Source of the DNA: Rhodanobacteraceae bacterium
GTDB lineage: Bacteria > Pseudomonadota > Gammaproteobacteria > Xanthomonadales > Rhodanobacteraceae
DNA length: 50,025 bases
NCBI GenBank assembly: GCA_025928585.1
Contig: JAICJG010000006.1
Location: forward strand, 1-50,025
Direction of reading: 5' to 3'
The notes below the pieces were generated by a model. It saw only the letters and a program-made list of their open reading frames with translations, searched no databases and was not told where the DNA came from. Made by a program: the position numbers and the translations under genes. Shown here piece after piece: positions 1 to 9,341 of this stretch; the first letter of the stretch is position 1; every line of letters starts with the position of its first letter.

Positions 1-52
1 GAACCACGTTCCGATGCTTCGACGGTTGCTACGCAGCGATCAGGGACGATCG

Positions 53-283
53 CTAAACAAAGTGATTGTCGTTGTACGGCAGCAACGCGAGGAATCGCGC
101 CCGCTGCACCGCACTCGCCAACTGGCGCTGGTAGCGGGCCTTGGTCCCCGTGATGCGGCTGGGGACGATCTTGCCGGTCTCGGTCACGTACTGCTTCAGC
201 GTGGCGAGATCCTTGTAATCGATGAACTCCACGCCCTCGGCGGTGAAGCGGCAATACTTGCGGCGGCGGAAAAACTTGGACAT
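53..283 (-). CDS. rpsR: 30S ribosomal protein S18
   Basis: S18 is a small-subunit platform protein that pairs with S6. The 76-residue product starts [13 protein letters not shown] and carries the family's basic core ([16 protein letters not shown]) and the usual C-terminal [10 protein letters not shown]. Its length is normal. It lies 134 bp downstream of rpsF on the same strand; in E. coli the gene priB sits in that gap, and here there is no room for it. rplI, the usual next gene, would lie beyond the left edge. The start is the only ATG that gives the family N-terminus. A larger overlapping frame extends upstream but has no family resemblance there. Confidence 0.98.
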   Translation of the reverse strand: MSKFFRRRKYCRFTAEGVEFIDYKDLATLKQYVTETGKIVPSRITGTKARYQRQLASAVQRARFLALLPYNDNHFV

Positions 284-381
284 GTTGGTGTCTCCGGAAT
301 GGGCGATGCGCAAGACTTGGTTGGTCCACGCATCCGGCGCTTGCTTTGCGCACTCGGGGGGGCGAAGCGAAGCGGCACCAC

Positions 382-407
382 CGGACGAGTGAGAAATTGC
401 TCGTCCG
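382..407 (-). other. hairpin between rpsF and rpsR
   Basis: CGGACGAG (382-389) is perfectly complementary to CTCGTCCG (400-407) around a 10-nt loop. It lies in the 134-bp spacer of the rpsF-rpsR message, just after the rpsF stop. There is no T-run, so it is more likely an mRNA stability or processing structure than a terminator. Confidence 0.45.
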
Positions 408-417
408 AGGGGGGGAT

Positions 418-804
418 TTACGCGGCTTCCTCGCGGTCGTTCCGATCGTCGTCGTCGCGGCGGCGGGACGGCTTGTCTTCCTTGTCCTTGCTCTTCAGGA
501 TCAGGGAAGGCTCGGTTTCGGCGCAATGCCATTGCATGATGAGGTGCCGGAGCACCGCGTCGTTGAAGCGGAAACCCGACTTCAGCTCGACGATCGCCTT
601 CGGCCCGCACTCGATGTTCATCAGCGCGTAGTGCGCCTTGGCGAGATGCTGGATGGGATAGGCGAGCGGACGGCGGCCCCAGTCCTCGACACGGTGCACC
701 TTGCCGCCTTCGGCCTCGATCAGGCCCTTGTAGCGGTCGAGCATGCCGGGCACCTGCTCGCTCTGGTCCGGATGGACCAGGAACACGACTTCGTAATGAC
801 GCAT
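418..804 (-). CDS. rpsF: 30S ribosomal protein S6
   Basis: S6 forms a heterodimer with S18 on the 30S platform. The 128-residue protein starts [18 protein letters not shown] and has the conserved segments [11 protein letters not shown] and ALMNIECGP. The C-terminal tail (residues 105-128) is highly charged (Lys/Asp/Arg/Glu), as in proteobacterial S6 proteins that receive glutamate additions. A GAGGA Shine-Dalgarno sequence lies about 8 nt before the ATG. It is the first gene of an rpsF-rpsR unit driven by the promoter at 924-952. Confidence 0.98.
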   Translation of the reverse strand: MRHYEVVFLVHPDQSEQVPGMLDRYKGLIEAEGGKVHRVEDWGRRPLAYPIQHLAKAHYALMNIECGPKAIVELKSGFRFNDAVLRHLIMQWHCAETEPSLILKSKDKEDKPSRRRDDDDRNDREEAA

Positions 805-917
805 TGTGGTTCCTCGTGGATGTCGCCGCGGCCAACGCCTCGACGGGGCAGCCTCCCGAGCCGGCAAGCCGGCGGTGAGGCGAGGGTTTGCGTTCGGCCT
901 CAGCCGTGGACGCAAGA
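805..917 (-). promoter_or_regulatory. rpsF 5' leader, possible S6:S18 binding structure
   Basis: The promoter at 924-952 implies a leader of about 113 nt before rpsF. On the minus strand it contains a strong GC-rich hairpin (GCCGGC-TT-GCCGGC, near 850-865) preceded by ACC and followed by GGGAGGC. rpsF leaders of many bacteria carry a hairpin with a CCG box bound by S6:S18 for feedback control. The position and CCG content fit, but I could not fold the RNA or check the consensus. Confidence 0.3.
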
Positions 918-923
918 GGCGGA

Positions 924-952
924 ATTCTACGCGGAATGGGGCGCTGCGGCAA
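924..952 (-). promoter_or_regulatory. sigma-70 promoter of rpsF-rpsR
   Basis: Read on the minus strand, TTGCCG (947-952) and TAGAAT (924-929) are separated by exactly 17 bp. They match the -35 and -10 consensus at 4/6 and 5/6 positions. It is the only strong match in the 281-bp space between rpsF and the upstream gene, and it points toward rpsF. Confidence 0.65.
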
Positions 953-1085
953 CTGCCGAGGAGCGGCGAGCGCCCCGGATTCTCGCCCCGACGCCGGTTC
1001 GGGCCGAGCCCTTCGCGCGGGTGCCTTTCGACTCCGGCCCTGCGGGCCTGCGCCCAGGGGCGAGCGGCGACTTCAGACGCCTCCG

Positions 1086-1433
1086 CTACCCGCCGACAAT
1101 CCCCCGCCCTTGCACCGTAAAGCTTTCCCCGCAGCCGCACGCCGCGGTGGCGTTGGGGTTATGGAACACGAACGCGGCATCCAGGCCGTCGCGCGCGTAG
1201 TCGATGCGGGTGCCGTCGACCAGCGGAAGCGCCTTCGCCTCCACCACCAGCTTGACGCCATCGATGTCGAACACGCGGTCCTCGCCGCTCACGTCCTTGG
1301 CGAGATCGATCGTATAGCCGAACCCTGAGCAGCCGGTGCGCTTGATTCCGAAGCGCACGCCGGGCGCACCGGGATTCCGCGCGAGGAAGTCGCGCATGCG
1401 GGCGGCGGCGGATTCGGTGAGTTGGATAGGCAT
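1086..1433 (-). CDS. A-type iron-sulfur cluster carrier (IscA/SufA/ErpA family)
   Basis: This is a HesB/IscA-family carrier that holds an Fe-S cluster and passes it to apoproteins in the cytoplasm. With the start at [10 protein letters not shown] it has 115 residues. The three cluster-binding cysteines are present: C35 in TGCSGFGY, and C99 and C101 in CGCGESFTV. The FHNPN segment before the CGCG motif resembles IscA/SufA more than ErpA, so no symbol is given. An in-frame ATG seven codons upstream (1454) is an alternative start; neither has a clear Shine-Dalgarno sequence. It is divergent from asnS and separate from any isc or suf operon here. Confidence 0.92.
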   Translation of the reverse strand: MPIQLTESAAARMRDFLARNPGAPGVRFGIKRTGCSGFGYTIDLAKDVSGEDRVFDIDGVKLVVEAKALPLVDGTRIDYARDGLDAAFVFHNPNATAACGCGESFTVQGRGIVGG

Positions 1434-1568
1434 GATGTTCGGGGAAGCGGGCATGGGGGCAGGATCCAGGACAGCATAAGCACCGCAGTAATGTTAGCCG
1501 GAACCGCTGTCGGTTATTATCGCGGGTTCGTCTCCCAACATGGCCCGCGGCGGCCACGGTTTCAAGTC

Positions 1569-2969
<1,401 letters not shown>

Positions 2970-3023
2970 GCGCCGGATTGTCCAAATCGAGCACCTGGTC
3001 ACGCTGTCGCAGTTTCCGGGCCA

Positions 3024-3082
3024 TGAAATCGTCAGATTTCAACGCTACTCTTTCAGGCTTCATTCATCCGGTCACCTGAAAG
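3024..3082 (+). other. two hairpins downstream of asnS
   Basis: TGAAATC (3024-3030) pairs with GATTTCA (3035-3041) over a GTCA loop, and CTTTCAGG (3050-3057) pairs perfectly with CCTGAAAG (3075-3082) over a 17-nt loop. Both lie between the asnS stop and the next gene. Neither is followed by a T-run, so termination is possible but not shown. Confidence 0.35.
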
Positions 3083-3100
3083 CAGACAACGTTCCCCGCC

Positions 3101-3895
3101 GTGCTTCGCGCCCTCCGCATCGTTCTCCCGTTGCTGGCGATCGCCGCGCTCGCCGGCTGCACGCATGCCATCAAGGTCCCGCTGTTCTCGTTCGACAGCG
3201 CGCCCCCGCCTTCGCGCGACATGGCGATACAGCGATTGAAGGACGGCACGCCCTGTTGCCATGTCTGGGCCGACCTGCCCTACCACGATCAGCTTCCCGC
3301 CCGCCCCCGGGAATTCACCATCGACAAGTTCAGCCCGGTCGCCGACCTCGCCGGTGACCGCACCCATTTCCTGACCTTCGTCCTGCCGAAGTTCAAGAAG
3401 CCCTATCGGGTGGTGTTCCAGACCCAGCCGAGCGCCCGGCACCTCGGCAACAGCTTCCTGCTGGCCCCGACCGTCACACTGCTCAACGCGGACTACCAGC
3501 CGATCTCCAGCACCGACGTTCCGCTATGCGTGTACATCAATTGGCGGCCCAGCATGTCCGGTGGCTTCGGCGCCGTGACGATCGACGATCCGAATGCGCA
3601 ATACCTGGTGGTGACGACCTCCAAGCAGCAACTCGCCGCGACCACCTACTGGGCGCAGTCGCCGACCAGTTTCAGCAATGTCAACATGCCCTCGGCCTCG
3701 GCGCTGGCCAGCATCCGGTCGGCGACGCCGGTCACCAGCGGCAGTTTCTACGTCCCGCACGGACCGGAAGGCACCCTGTATCTCGGCAAGATGACCCCCG
3801 CCTACGCCAACGCGGTGGACAATGGACTATGCGGCAAGCCCAAAGCCGGCGCGGGCCTGTTGCCGGAGCTGCGCCACGCACTGCAAAATTTCTGA
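3101..3895 (+). CDS. MalM-like lipoprotein
   Basis: The 264-residue product starts at GTG and begins with a lipoprotein signal: a hydrophobic stretch, then LAGC with Cys20 as the lipidated residue, so it is probably anchored in the outer membrane facing the periplasm. The mature part shows the pattern of the MalM family (maltose-operon periplasmic protein): CCHVWADLPYHDQL, FTIDKFSPV, a beta-rich section FLTFVLPKFKKPYRVVF and FLLAPTVTLLNADYQPI. The family's function is not established. No maltose genes are nearby, so a role in maltose uptake should not be assumed. Confidence 0.8.
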   Translation: MLRALRIVLPLLAIAALAGCTHAIKVPLFSFDSAPPPSRDMAIQRLKDGTPCCHVWADLPYHDQLPARPREFTIDKFSPVADLAGDRTHFLTFVLPKFKKPYRVVFQTQPSARHLGNSFLLAPTVTLLNADYQPISSTDVPLCVYINWRPSMSGGFGAVTIDDPNAQYLVVTTSKQQLAATTYWAQSPTSFSNVNMPSASALASIRSATPVTSGSFYVPHGPEGTLYLGKMTPAYANAVDNGLCGKPKAGAGLLPELRHALQNF

Positions 3896-4016
3896 TTCGT
3901 GGTGCGATCGCCCCTGATCGCTGCATCGCCGGGACCCCGCACGACCGAACTGCAGAAGGCAGGGAACAGCAGGACGGCCTGTCCTGACTTTTCACAACAG
4001 CCGTGGAGGACGCAGC

Positions 4017-4805
4017 ATGGATGTGGACCTAAGTGGCCGCCACGCGCTCGTGCGCGGCGCCTCGCAGGGCATCGGTCGCGCCTGCGCGATCGAACTCGCC
4101 ACCCTCGGCGCGAACGTCACGCTGATGGCACGGCGCGCCGAAGTATTGCAGCAACTGTCCGATGACCTGCCGCGGGTCGCGGCTTCGCAAAGGCACGGGT
4201 TCTTCGCGGCCGACGCGGGCGACGCCGACGGTTTGCGCGCCGCGGTGGAAGAGCTGGTGGCCGCGCATCCCGTACACATTCTCATCAACAATTCCGGCGG
4301 TCCGCCTCCCGGCCCGGTGCACGGCACCGAGGTCGGGGCGTTCCTGGACGCCTACCGCGAGCACCTCGTCGCCAACCACGTGGTGACCGAAATCGTGGTG
4401 CCGGGCATGCAGGCGGCGCGCTACGGGCGAATCGTCAACATCATTTCCACCTCGGTCAAGGAACCGATCAAGGGCCTCGGCGTATCCAACACCACGCGCT
4501 GGGCGGTCGCGAGCTGGGCCAAGACCCTGGCGACCGAGCTCGCACCCTACGGCATCACCGTCAACAACGTGTTGCCCGGTTCGACGCATACGCCGCGGAT
4601 CGAACAGATCGTGCAGACGCGCGCGCAGAAATCCGGCAGCAGCATCGAGGACATGCAGCGCACGATGGAAGCGGAGATCCCGATGGGGCGGTTCGCCGAC
4701 CCGGCGGAAATCGCTGCCGCGGTGGCATTCCTCGCCTCGCCCGCCGCCGGTTACATCACCGGCATCAACCTGCCGGTGGACGGCGGCAGGACCCGCGCGC
4801 TGTGA
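4017..4805 (+). CDS. SDR-family oxidoreductase lacking the YxxxK catalytic pair
   Basis: The 262-residue protein has the short-chain dehydrogenase Rossmann fold: RGASQGIG (residues 13-20, Arg where Thr is usual), LINNSGGP at 89-96, NIISTS at 141-146, and a C-terminal FLASPAAGYITGINLPVDGG typical of classical SDRs. At the active site, where Tyr-x-x-x-Lys is expected, the sequence reads SNTTR (157-161), so Tyr is Ser and Lys is Arg. It lies 81 bp before the aminomuconic semialdehyde dehydrogenase, suggesting a role in the distal kynurenine branch. The reaction is unknown; it may be a divergent reductase, or use the fold without normal dehydrogenase chemistry. Confidence 0.85.
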   Translation: MDVDLSGRHALVRGASQGIGRACAIELATLGANVTLMARRAEVLQQLSDDLPRVAASQRHGFFAADAGDADGLRAAVEELVAAHPVHILINNSGGPPPGPVHGTEVGAFLDAYREHLVANHVVTEIVVPGMQAARYGRIVNIISTSVKEPIKGLGVSNTTRWAVASWAKTLATELAPYGITVNNVLPGSTHTPRIEQIVQTRAQKSGSSIEDMQRTMEAEIPMGRFADPAEIAAAVAFLASPAAGYITGINLPVDGGRTRAL

Positions 4806-4874
4806 TCGCCAACTTGCGCGCCCCCCCGGCAAAGGCAGCACCTCCCGGCGACCGGAGGGCCTCGGCGCATGCGC

Positions 4875-4880
4875 TAAGCT
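4875..4880 (+). promoter_or_regulatory. possible -10 box for a leaderless aminomuconic semialdehyde dehydrogenase mRNA
   Basis: TAAGCT ends 6 nt before the ATG at 4887 and there is no Shine-Dalgarno sequence. It matches TATAAT only at positions 1, 2 and 6. It is listed because the same arrangement recurs at other genes in this window. Confidence 0.3.
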
Positions 4881-4886
4881 TGCGCG

Positions 4887-6347
4887 ATGGAAACGTTCAC
4901 CCTCGCCAACCTGATTGACGGCGCGTTGCGGGCGCCCCGAACTGGCGCGTACCTGGACGTTTACGAACCTGCCACCGGCAAGGTATTTGCGCGCTGCCCG
5001 GATTCCGACGCGGGCGACGTCGAGGCAGCGGTCGCGGCGGCTGAACGTGCGGCGCCGGGATGGATGGCACTGCCGGCCGGCGAACGCGCGAAGCATTTGC
5101 ACCGGCTGGCGGATGCGATCGAGGCCAAGCTCGATGAACTCGCTCGCGAGGAATCTCGCGATTCCGGCAAGCCTGCGAAGCTCGCGCGCAGGGTCGATAT
5201 CCCGCGCGCGGTCGCGAACCTGCGCTTCTTCGCCGAGGCGGTCACCCAATGGCCGGGCGAATCGCACGTCGATGCGGATGCGATCAACATCGTCCTGCGC
5301 CAGCCGCTGGGCGTGGTCGGCTGCATCTCGCCGTGGAACCTGCCGCTGTACCTGTTCACCTGGAAGATCGCGCCGGCGCTCGCCGCCGGCAATACCGTGG
5401 TCGCCAAGCCTTCCGAAATCACGCCATTCACCGCGTTCCGATTGGCGGAACTCGTGATCCAATGCGGTCTGCCGCCGGGCGTATTGAATATCGTGCACGG
5501 CCTTGGGCCAAAGGTCGGCCAGGCAATCGTCGAGCATCCCAAGGTCAAGGCGGTGTCGTTCACCGGCAGCACCCGCACCGGTGCCGCGATTGCCGCGGAA
5601 TGCGCGAAATCGTTCAAGAAGGTGTCGCTGGAAATGGGCGGCAAGAATCCGGCCATCGTTTTCGCCGATGCGGACCTTTCCGACGCGAATCTCGACACCA
5701 TCGTGCGTTCGGGTTTCTCGAACCAGGGAGAGATCTGCCTGTGCGGTTCGCGGCTGCTCGTCGAACGCTCGATCTACGACGACTTCAAGCAGCGCTATCT
5801 GGAAAAGGTGAAGGCGCTCAAGGTGGGCGATCCCAATGATGAATCCAGCGACCTCGGCGCGCTCGTCTCGAAGCCGCATTTCGAAAAGGTGATGGGCTGC
5901 ATCGAGCGCGCGCAGCAGGAAGGGGGGAAGATGCTCATGGGCGGTGACGCCGTGCAACTGCCCGGCCGCTGTGCGGGCGGATGGTTCGTCGCACCCACCG
6001 TGATCGAAGGCCTGCCGCAGGACTGCGCGACCAACCGCGAGGAAATCTTCGGACCGGTGGTGACGTTGATCCCCTTCGATTCGGAAGATGAAGCGGTCGC
6101 GATCGCCAACGGCACCGACTACGGCCTTGCCGCGTCGCTCTGGACCCGTGACCTGGGCCGCGCGCACCGTGTCGCGGCACGCATCGACTTCGGCATCGTG
6201 TGGGTGAATTGCTGGATGCTGCGCGACCTGCGCACGCCGTTCGGCGGCGTCAAGCATTCCGGCGTCGGCCGCGAAGGCGGCGTCGATGCGCTGCGGTTTT
6301 TCACCGAGCCGAAGAACATCTGCATCGCGCGGCAGGAACACCCCTGA
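4887..6347 (+). CDS. 2-aminomuconic 6-semialdehyde dehydrogenase (kynurenine branch)
   Basis: An NAD-dependent aldehyde dehydrogenase of 486 residues that should oxidise 2-aminomuconate semialdehyde to 2-aminomuconate during tryptophan/kynurenine breakdown. ALDH landmarks are present: SPWNLP with Asn151, the cofactor segment SFTGSTRTG, SLEMGGKN with Glu249, and NQGEICLCGSR, where Cys284 aligns with the catalytic cysteine. The C-terminal signature WVNCWMLRDLRTPFGGVKHS and the ending FFTEPKNICI are those of the AMSDH/ALDH8A1 group rather than betaine or succinate semialdehyde dehydrogenases. The deaminase acting on its product (8689-9117) is 2.3 kb downstream. A close alternative is 2-hydroxymuconic semialdehyde dehydrogenase, but no meta-cleavage genes are present. 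Confidence 0.88.
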   Translation: METFTLANLIDGALRAPRTGAYLDVYEPATGKVFARCPDSDAGDVEAAVAAAERAAPGWMALPAGERAKHLHRLADAIEAKLDELAREESRDSGKPAKLARRVDIPRAVANLRFFAEAVTQWPGESHVDADAINIVLRQPLGVVGCISPWNLPLYLFTWKIAPALAAGNTVVAKPSEITPFTAFRLAELVIQCGLPPGVLNIVHGLGPKVGQAIVEHPKVKAVSFTGSTRTGAAIAAECAKSFKKVSLEMGGKNPAIVFADADLSDANLDTIVRSGFSNQGEICLCGSRLLVERSIYDDFKQRYLEKVKALKVGDPNDESSDLGALVSKPHFEKVMGCIERAQQEGGKMLMGGDAVQLPGRCAGGWFVAPTVIEGLPQDCATNREEIFGPVVTLIPFDSEDEAVAIANGTDYGLAASLWTRDLGRAHRVAARIDFGIVWVNCWMLRDLRTPFGGVKHSGVGREGGVDALRFFTEPKNICIARQEHP

Positions 6348-6367
6348 CGTCCGCCGCGCGCAAGCTG

Positions 6368-6493
6368 TTTCCCTCCCCTTCCAGGGGGAGGCCAGGTGGG
6401 GGATGGAGTATGGAGGCATGCCATCCACAGCATCGCGGTTTGCATGAGCTTGGATACCATTCCCACCCCAGCCCTCCCCTTGAAGGGAGGGAG
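6368..6493. repeat. inverted pair of REP-like palindromic elements
   Basis: Unit 1 (6368-6406) begins TTTCCCTCCCCTTCCAGGGG and runs into GGTGGGGGATGG. Unit 2 (6458-6493) is the same kind of unit in the opposite direction: its reverse complement begins GCTCCCTCCCTTCAAGGGGA and runs into GGGGTGGGAATGG. Each unit is a short palindrome with a G-rich tail, and the two tails face each other across about 51 bp. This is the layout of a REP doublet (REPIN). It fills the gap between the dehydrogenase stop and the carbonic anhydrase start. Confidence 0.7.
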
Positions 6494-6513
6494 CAAAAGC
6501 AAAGGAACACCCA

Positions 6514-7167
6514 ATGCCATCACCGAAGGATTTGCTTCAAAACAACCGCCGCTGGTCGGAATCGATCCGCGCGCAGGATCCCGCGTTCTTCACGCGCCTT
6601 TCGAAGCAGCAGACGCCCAAGTACCTCTGGATCGGCTGTTCGGACTCGCGCGTGCCCGCCAATCAGATCCTCGGCATCGATCCCGGCGAGGTATTCGTGC
6701 ACCGGAACATCTCCAACCTGGTGCTGCACTCGGACATGAACTGCCTCTCGGTGATGCAATTCGCGGTGGACGTCCTGAAGGTGGAGCACATCATGATCAC
6801 CGGCCACTACGGCTGCGGCGGGGTGGCTGCCGCGTTGAAGGGCGACCGCCTGGGCCTGATCGACAACTGGTTGCGCTACATCGGCGACACCCTGGAACGC
6901 CACCAGGCGCTGATCGACTCCGAGGCGCCCGCGCGGCGCCACGATCGCCTGTGCGAGCTCAACGTGATCGAGCAGGTGGCCAATGCGTGCCACACCACCA
7001 TCGTGCGCGATGCGTGGGATCGCGGCCAGGCGCTGACCGTGCATGGTTGGTGCTATGGACTCACCGACGGGTGCATCCACGATCTCGGGATGGAGGTCGG
7101 GCAATTCGATGCGCTCGAATCAGCCTACGCGAGCGCACTGTCGGGGCTGACGGGAGCGCCCGCATGA
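6514..7167 (+). CDS. can: beta-class carbonic anhydrase
   Basis: Zinc enzyme interconverting CO2 and bicarbonate in the cytoplasm. The 217-residue protein has all zinc-site residues: Cys42, Asp44 and Arg46 in CSDSR, then His98 and Cys101 in HYGCGG, at the same positions as in E. coli Can. Length is normal. An AAAGGA Shine-Dalgarno sequence precedes the ATG. The REP-like pair lies directly upstream. Placement between two aminomuconate genes has no obvious metabolic reason, though decarboxylation steps in that pathway release CO2. Confidence 0.97.
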   Translation: MPSPKDLLQNNRRWSESIRAQDPAFFTRLSKQQTPKYLWIGCSDSRVPANQILGIDPGEVFVHRNISNLVLHSDMNCLSVMQFAVDVLKVEHIMITGHYGCGGVAAALKGDRLGLIDNWLRYIGDTLERHQALIDSEAPARRHDRLCELNVIEQVANACHTTIVRDAWDRGQALTVHGWCYGLTDGCIHDLGMEVGQFDALESAYASALSGLTGAPA

Positions 7168-7240
7168 ACGCTTCGATGCCGCCCGAAGCATTCCGGTCAG
7201 CGTCCGGATAGCATTGCACGCACACGGTCGGATGCGGCCC

Positions 7241-8692
7241 ATGAAAAGCCTCCGCGCCATTGGCCTCGTTTCATTGCTGCTCGCCGGGCTTGCGTCCGTC
7301 GCGGGTGCGCAGGTCCCCTCGGTCTGGCGCGAACAGCAGATCGAGGCCATGAACAAGTCGGACGCGATCATGAAGCGTGCGCATGGCTACCAGGACCTGC
7401 TCCAGCAGTACCAGGCCATGCGCCACGCATACGCGGCCGATGGACGGCCGGCATTCCGCGCGATCTTCGGCCAGTACCTGTCCTGGTACCAGAGTTTCAT
7501 CGGTGACTACCAGGATGCGGAACGTGCGTTCTCGATCCAGCAACGGCCGCAGAACGACGACGCGCCTTCGCCGCTGACGCAGCCCGGCTGGCATGCGGTC
7601 CCGGCGCTGGATTACCTCCCGCAACGGGCGAAGAACTACCGCGTGGTGTTCCTCAACGAGGCGCACAACATCGCGCTGACGCGCACCCTCAGCGTGCGCC
7701 TGCTGCAGCCGCTGCGAGAGGAGGGCTTCAACGTGTTCGCGGTGGAAACCCTGTACCCGGCCGACATCGCCGCGCTCGCCAAACGTGGCTACCCCACCGC
7801 AACGAGCGGCTTCTATACCCGCGAGCCGGTCTACGCGGAAATGGTGCGCACCGCGCTGAAGCTCGGTTACCGGGTGGTCGCCTATGAAGCCGACCCCGGT
7901 CATACCGGCGATGCGCGCGAGGCCCAGCAGGCGGAAAACCTCTGGAAGGTCCTGGAGCACGATCCGGGCGCGAAGGTGGTCGTGAATGCCGGCTACGCGC
8001 ACATCCAGAAGGAAGGCCGGTTTCTGGGCGCGCAATCCATGGCCGAGCACTTCATGGCAATCAGCGGCATCACCCCGCTCGCGATCGAACAGACCATCAT
8101 GATCCCGCACCAGGATTCCGCGATGGACCATCCGGACTACGGACCGATCATCGCTGCGCTGGATCCGGCCACGCCTGTCGTGTTCATCGACAAGGACGCC
8201 AAACCGTGGTCGCTCCGGCCCGGCTACGACGCCAGCGTGATCTTTCCGCAGGAGCGGTTCGTGAACGGACGCCCGACCTGGCTCGGGCTGTGGGGCGCCC
8301 GCGTCCCGTACGTGGTGAATGGCGCCATTTGCGGGAACCACTGGCCGTGCATGGTGGCGGCACGCTATGCCGACGAGGGCGATGATGCCGTTCCCGCCGA
8401 CCGCATGGTGCTGGATCCGGTGTCGTTGATGACCATCGACGACATCAAGATCACCAGCGGCAATTACAGCATCCCGATCGGCGCACTGTACCTTCGCCCC
8501 GACCATCGTTACCGCCTGACCATCAGCGACGAGGCGGGTCGCCGGATCGGTGGAACCACGATCCGGGTGGGCAAGTTCGCGGGTGGAGTCTCCGCACGGA
8601 GAGCGCCTCGCTCCAACCCGCTGCGTGGAACCTGCAGCGGGGCCGGAGCCGCACGGGATACGGCTTGCCAAGGCGACCGGGGGCTGCCGTGA
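7241..8692 (+). CDS. secreted protein with ChaN/erythromycin-esterase-like core
   Basis: The 483-residue product (start at MKSLRAIGL) has a Sec signal peptide with likely cleavage after AGA at residue 23, so it is probably periplasmic or secreted. The central part contains VVFLNEAHNIALTRTLSV followed by a helix and NVFAVET, the GExH...E-like layout of the EreA/ChaN/TraB fold, whose members bind haem or hydrolyse esters. The last ~35 residues are Arg/Ala/Gly-rich and look unrelated to a folded domain. Its stop overlaps the start of the deaminase gene (GTGA), so the two are probably translationally coupled. I do not recognise a specific function. Confidence 0.75.
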   Translation: MKSLRAIGLVSLLLAGLASVAGAQVPSVWREQQIEAMNKSDAIMKRAHGYQDLLQQYQAMRHAYAADGRPAFRAIFGQYLSWYQSFIGDYQDAERAFSIQQRPQNDDAPSPLTQPGWHAVPALDYLPQRAKNYRVVFLNEAHNIALTRTLSVRLLQPLREEGFNVFAVETLYPADIAALAKRGYPTATSGFYTREPVYAEMVRTALKLGYRVVAYEADPGHTGDAREAQQAENLWKVLEHDPGAKVVVNAGYAHIQKEGRFLGAQSMAEHFMAISGITPLAIEQTIMIPHQDSAMDHPDYGPIIAALDPATPVVFIDKDAKPWSLRPGYDASVIFPQERFVNGRPTWLGLWGARVPYVVNGAICGNHWPCMVAARYADEGDDAVPADRMVLDPVSLMTIDDIKITSGNYSIPIGALYLRPDHRYRLTISDEAGRRIGGTTIRVGKFAGGVSARRAPRSNPLRGTCSGAGAARDTACQGDRGLP

Positions 8693-9117
8693 GCGACGCG
8701 ATCCACGCCGCCTCCGCACCCGCGCCGGTCGGCGCCTATCCGCACGCGCGGCGTGTGGGCGACCTGCTGTTCCTGTCCGGCATCGGTCCCCGCACGCCCG
8801 GCAGCGACGCGATTCCCGGCAACGTCCACGACGCCGGCGGCAAGCTGATCGACCACGACATTGCGGCGCAGGCGCGGCAGGTATTCGCGAACGTGCGCGC
8901 GGTGCTGGAGGCCGCCGGCGCGCGCTGGGATGACCTGGTGGACGTCACCGTGTTCCTCACCGACATGGCGCGGGATTTCGGGGGCTACAACCAGGTGTGG
9001 TCGGAATATTTTCCCGACGTCCGGACCGCGCCCTGCCGCACCACCCTCGGCATCAGCGCACTGCCGACGCCGATCGCGATCGAGTTGAAGTGCATCGCGC
9101 GGGTGCGCCACGCCTGA
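8689..9117 (+). CDS. 2-aminomuconate deaminase (RidA/YjgF family)
   Basis: A RidA-fold protein of 142 residues resembling AmnD/NbaF, which hydrolyses 2-aminomuconate to 4-oxalocrotonate and ammonia. Family segments are GAYPHARRVGDLLFLSGIG, the insertion IPGNVHDAGGKLIDHDI, DLVDVTVFLTDM and DFGGYNQVWSEYF. The FGGYN...F pattern with the IPGN insertion is typical of aminomuconate deaminases rather than housekeeping RidA. The GTG start overlaps the previous stop (GTGA); an upstream TTG at 8665 is less likely. It takes the product of the dehydrogenase at 4887-6347. The earlier enzymes (kynureninase, 3-hydroxyanthranilate dioxygenase, ACMS decarboxylase) are not in this window. Confidence 0.85.
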   Translation: MSDAIHAASAPAPVGAYPHARRVGDLLFLSGIGPRTPGSDAIPGNVHDAGGKLIDHDIAAQARQVFANVRAVLEAAGARWDDLVDVTVFLTDMARDFGGYNQVWSEYFPDVRTAPCRTTLGISALPTPIAIELKCIARVRHA

Positions 9118-9256
9118 CTGCCGTTGCCGACGAGCGGCACCACACGCCGCAGCCGGTGCCCAGCCCACGCAGGCCGGATCAAGCCGGCGCAGCCGGCCGA
9201 TCCGGCCACCGGTAGCGGCGAACTGGCGGGGGCGCCGGCAGCTACCGTCGAGCAAT

Positions 9257-9279
9257 GCCGGCTCCGGCTTCGAGCCGGC
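9257..9279. other. hairpin in the convergent deaminase/mscS gap
   Basis: GCCGGCTC (9257-9264) pairs perfectly with GAGCCGGC (9272-9279). The 224-bp gap (9118-9341) between two converging genes is rich in GCCGG steps and small palindromes but has no T-run and no credible reading frame. The hairpin may help end transcription from both sides. Confidence 0.35.
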
Positions 9280-9341
9280 CTGTCGTTTGCGCGGCGGGCG
9301 ATGCCTGCGCCTGCATCACCGGCGTTGCGCCCTACCGCGGG

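Noticed and set aside
4029-6428. 799-codon open frame on the minus strand
   Set aside because: It is antisense to the SDR and AMSDH genes, whose frames carry clear family motifs. Its product is Arg/Asp-rich with no recognisable domain; long antisense frames are expected at this GC content.
9118-9341. possible small gene or CRISPR-like repeat in the GCCGG-rich gap
   Set aside because: The repeated GCCGG steps have no regular spacing or spacers, and no frame has coding character.
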